Shown: positions 61,197 to 64,000 of the stretch, one piece after another
How the letters are laid out: every line of letters starts with the position of its first letter
Position numbering within the stretch: the stretch's first letter is position 1
NCBI GenBank assembly: GCA_023846275.1
Contig: CM043875.1
Coordinates: 6,584,626-6,648,625 of the forward strand
Direction of reading: 5' to 3'
DNA from: Vanilla planifolia
Lineage: Eukaryota; Streptophyta; Magnoliopsida; Asparagales; Orchidaceae
DNA length: 64,000 nucleotides
The notes under the pieces: generated by a model
What the model saw: the letters and a program-made list of their open reading frames with translations, nothing else
Told to the model about the DNA's origin: nothing
The model's database searches: none
Translations under genes and position numbers: made by a program

Positions 61197-61534
61197 TCAC
61201 ATTTTTAGTGTGAAGAGCTTGCTCTTTATTCTATGAACAAGAAAATTTGTTGATTGCAATATCATGATTAACATATCTATTGAACTCTCTTCATGAAGAA
61301 TTTTCTCCATGACAACACACTCCAAGCAAAGTTTTTGTGACGAAACCAAAATTGAATGCTTTGTCATCAAATAAAATATCATATCTTTTGCAAGATAAAC
61401 CATACTTTGAGTATCACTGAACAAGATACAATCAAGCTGCTCTTTCCCAACTTACTTTCAAAAAATTTTAAGGCATATAATTTTCTTGCTAGCATCTAAA
61501 ATATCTATTATTAAGCTTCTAGATTCAAAAAGCT
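61197..61534 (-). pseudogene. Copia RNase H C-terminus
   Basis: The minus strand reads FSDTQSMVYLAKDMIFYLMT and KHSILVSSQKL, then EESSIDMLIMILQSTNFL. This matches copia RNase H 'CDSQSAIHLAKN..FH.RTKHI' and 'T..N.ADMLTK'. About 110 bases further right, KIICLKIF and KEQLDCIL continue the domain. The final open piece is 75 residues long. It ends about 60 bases before the PPT, as in intact elements, so the rest of the element should extend to the right, but I could not recognise RT or integrase there. Confidence 0.82.
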
Positions 61535-64000
61535 ATAGACTTCTAAAGTCATAACATGCTGCCAGCTGTCATATAACAAATAATAATTAATTGATCAAAG
61601 GTAATTTTATTACTAATGAAATTACCTCCAAGATCAACAACAAAATACCACATAAATTATGCCGTTCTTCCTGAATAATAAGCTCAAATGAGTTATTTCC
61701 CCTAAAGAACAGAGAAGCCGTTAAACAATTTAACAATGCTTCTTTCGTCCATTTGCAATGTAACAGCTAATAACTCCTACTGCATAGTCAATATTCAATA
61801 TAATGCAAACTATAAAATGCATAAGAGTACCATTGGATAAACATTTGCCACGAACTTCCCCCATTCTTAGGTTCTACAAGTGTTCTCAACTCAATTAGAA
61901 GTCATTGACTGATGAAGGATCAATAATCTAGCACTTGAAACATTGAATCTATAAAAAAATTTCTGAATATACTTTTGTTGCAATAACTCTCTTAAATCTA
62001 AACCTTAAAACCCTTAATTAAATTGGCATGCAACCCCTAGATCCCCCCAGATCTTACATATCAATCTCCTCTAAAGGTTATTTCTTAGACCTATGAATCT
62101 TTAATATGCTTGAACCAACAATCAACTTACCATCCACACAATTTAGCAATAATTATGCAATAGTCATAAAAAAGTTTAAAGAAATAACAGTTGTTCACAT
62201 CACACAACAATAATTATGATTATGCATGAATGTATCAAAATACAAATATCACTAATTGAGAGCACAACCTATACAAACTCTTCTCTTAAGTTTGCACATT
62301 AACTTCTCTTTCCTTGTAATTTGGAAGCTTTAATTGTTGTACAATGTTGTCGGTGAAAAATAGTCATGTTGAGTTGTTCTAACTACATGTCATCCTTTGT
62401 AACTATGCTAAAAAAAGATGCATTTTGATTGATCAATGGGACTTTATCTTCTCTTTATAATTGTTGTACTATGTTGTCATGGTGAAAAATAGTCATGTTG
62501 AGTTGTTCTAACTACATTTCATCCTTTGTAACTATGCTAAAAAAAGATGCATTCTGATTGATCAATGGCACTTTATCTTCTCTTTAAACAATCAGCTTAT
62601 TCACAAACCTTTGGCTTATAGGCTTCACGAATATTAGAGATAAAATTTCTCTAACTCCATGGTATAGTCAATAGAAGCTATGAAAAATCAATAAAAAAGA
62701 GTCATTTGGACGAAATGGTCAACGAGAGAAACTGAACAAACTAGAGAGAAAACAATGGGAGATCTCTCACAGACTTGCTTGGTCAAAAAAATTACTTTTA
62801 GTCAAACAAATCTTCTTTCTTCTCTTTCATTTACTAGCATTTGTAAACTCCACCAAGGTGTAAAATGGGGAATAATACCAAGTGGTGATAAGGACAACTC
62901 TCATACTCAAGCCTTCGTCAATCATTTAGACAAGTCTTAAACTCATCAAATAAACTAAAAACATTAGCTCTCAATACTAAGGATGTCTCACGAGAGAAGC
63001 TAGATTAGTTCCAGAGGTTGCTCAAGGCCTTCTTATACAATCATTAATAGATGCTTGAAACTTAAAGTGATCTAGACAACAATCTCCTTCAGAGTGGAAC
63101 ATGTTGCTTGTGACATAAGATGCTAAGAAGAAAGACCTTCAAGGGCAATATCACCTCATTAGATGATCTCTTGAAGGATAGACCATCTTCTTGAGAGATT
63201 GAGGCATAAATCAACTTCTGTGAAATTACCCTTCAATTTCTTCTTTACAACCTTCCCTTGACAATAATAACTAGTTCTCAAGGAAGTAGTAAGAAAATGT
63301 TTCAAGGCCATATCAACTCTTGAGAGGTTGAGATTATCTCTTAAGAGTTTACTAGTTTTGCTCTTTGCCTCTGTTGAGGTTAATCCTCTATCTCTTAAAT
63401 TGATCTCCTATAATCATAGCCACCTCTTTCATGTAATTTGATTCCCTTGAATCTTCTTTTTTCAACACAATAAGAATCCTAAGATGCACTTGAAGTTATT
63501 CTCAACTTGAGAATTTCATTGTTTGCCAAATCTTAAATATGGAAACTTAGTCATTCCCTTGTCTTGATTATATCATTTGTTTAAGGTGAATTGTCCTTTT
63601 TTTCCTAATTCAAAAAAAAAAAACTTTCTACCACATCTCACCTTTGAGATTTTCTTCTCTAAGATATTATCCTATTGTAGAACTAGATCATCTCCCAACA
63701 TAGGATCATCAAATGGTGATGGATTTTCGTTTTATTCTCCAATGAGCATTGATGGCTCCAAAGACTTTAAATTCATGGCACTCACAAAAAAATAAATCTC
63801 CATGTAAAGTAGTTATTTAAACTGATAAGAATTTTCACTAATCTAAACTTCAAATTAATTTAAACTTCCTTCTACCTTCAATCTATCGTTATTGATATGC
63901 AACCATGCAATTTCATCAAATTCAAATTTCTTCTCTACCCAATGTTGATCATCTCTTTCTTTGTAACTTTTATCCCTAAATGGATCTTGATTTTTTCAAG
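61535..64000. other. Unassigned region, probably more transposon or intron sequence
   Basis: Apart from a 127-bp tandem duplication nothing was recognised. Frames at 62755-62940 and 63577-63795 have balanced composition but match no family I know. Expected aspartylglucosaminidase exons were not seen. Confidence 0.4.
62331..62585. repeat. 127-bp tandem duplication
   Basis: A unit beginning TAATTGTTGTAC is present at 62331 and 62458, with only a few differences between copies. It is noncoding as far as can be seen. Confidence 0.95.

Overview
The window looks like nuclear DNA of a flowering plant. It is strongly AT-rich, has no prokaryote-like gene packing, and is dominated by old, heavily mutated LTR retrotransposons whose primer-binding sites match initiator tRNA-Met (TGGTATCAGAGC-like). 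It also holds two fragments of the plastid gene ycf2 (nuclear plastid DNA) and one intact-looking exon of a plant aspartylglucosaminidase gene. I cannot narrow the species further. Nearly all long open frames are short accidental ones or relics of retrotransposon polyproteins broken by stops and frameshifts.

Layout: (1) 1-1148 is anonymous AT-rich DNA with an (AT)n microsatellite. (2) 1149-9502 is a complete but dead Ty3/gypsy element on the minus strand (LTRs 1149-2724 and 7836-9502, PBS, PPT, gag, protease/linker, RT, integrase). (3) 9503-18366 is gene-poor: a near-perfect 98-bp-arm hairpin at 10473-10668, degenerate tandem repeats, a plastid ycf2 fragment at about 14352-14640 and a more complex block at 16571-17200 with one small open frame. 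(4) 18367 to about 23655 is a second, internally deleted member of the first family. (5) 23.7-35.6 kb holds an LTR-like start, tandem repeats, a truncated LTR of the first family in inverted orientation (28183-29037), and gag and LTR remnants of another Ty3 element. (6) About 35.6-53.3 kb reads as a nest: an outer Ty3 element (3' LTR ending at 37564, 5' LTR from 52394, PBS 52381-52390) apparently interrupted by a second Ty3 element (3' LTR 38089-39077, integrase, RT), by a Ty1/copia element on the plus strand (42070-48399) that has lost the centre of its RT, and by a further LTR-like block (49465-50261). (7) 53.8-54.1 kb is a 39-bp minisatellite. (8) 55.4-55.8 kb is a second ycf2 relic. (9) 58622-58841 is the terminal exon of an aspartylglucosaminidase-like gene on the minus strand. 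(10) 59.2-61.5 kb is the 3' end of a Ty1/copia element on the minus strand; the rest to 64000 is unassigned.

I found no convincing new gene system. The most informative signals are the nesting and internal deletions, the consistent C-to-T/G-to-A decay of catalytic residues, the perfect-arm hairpin, the repeated PBS region, the plastid insertions and the lone well-preserved exon. Everything was judged by reading. No alignment or database search was run, so repeat boundaries are approximate unless a TG...CA end, PBS or PPT is named.
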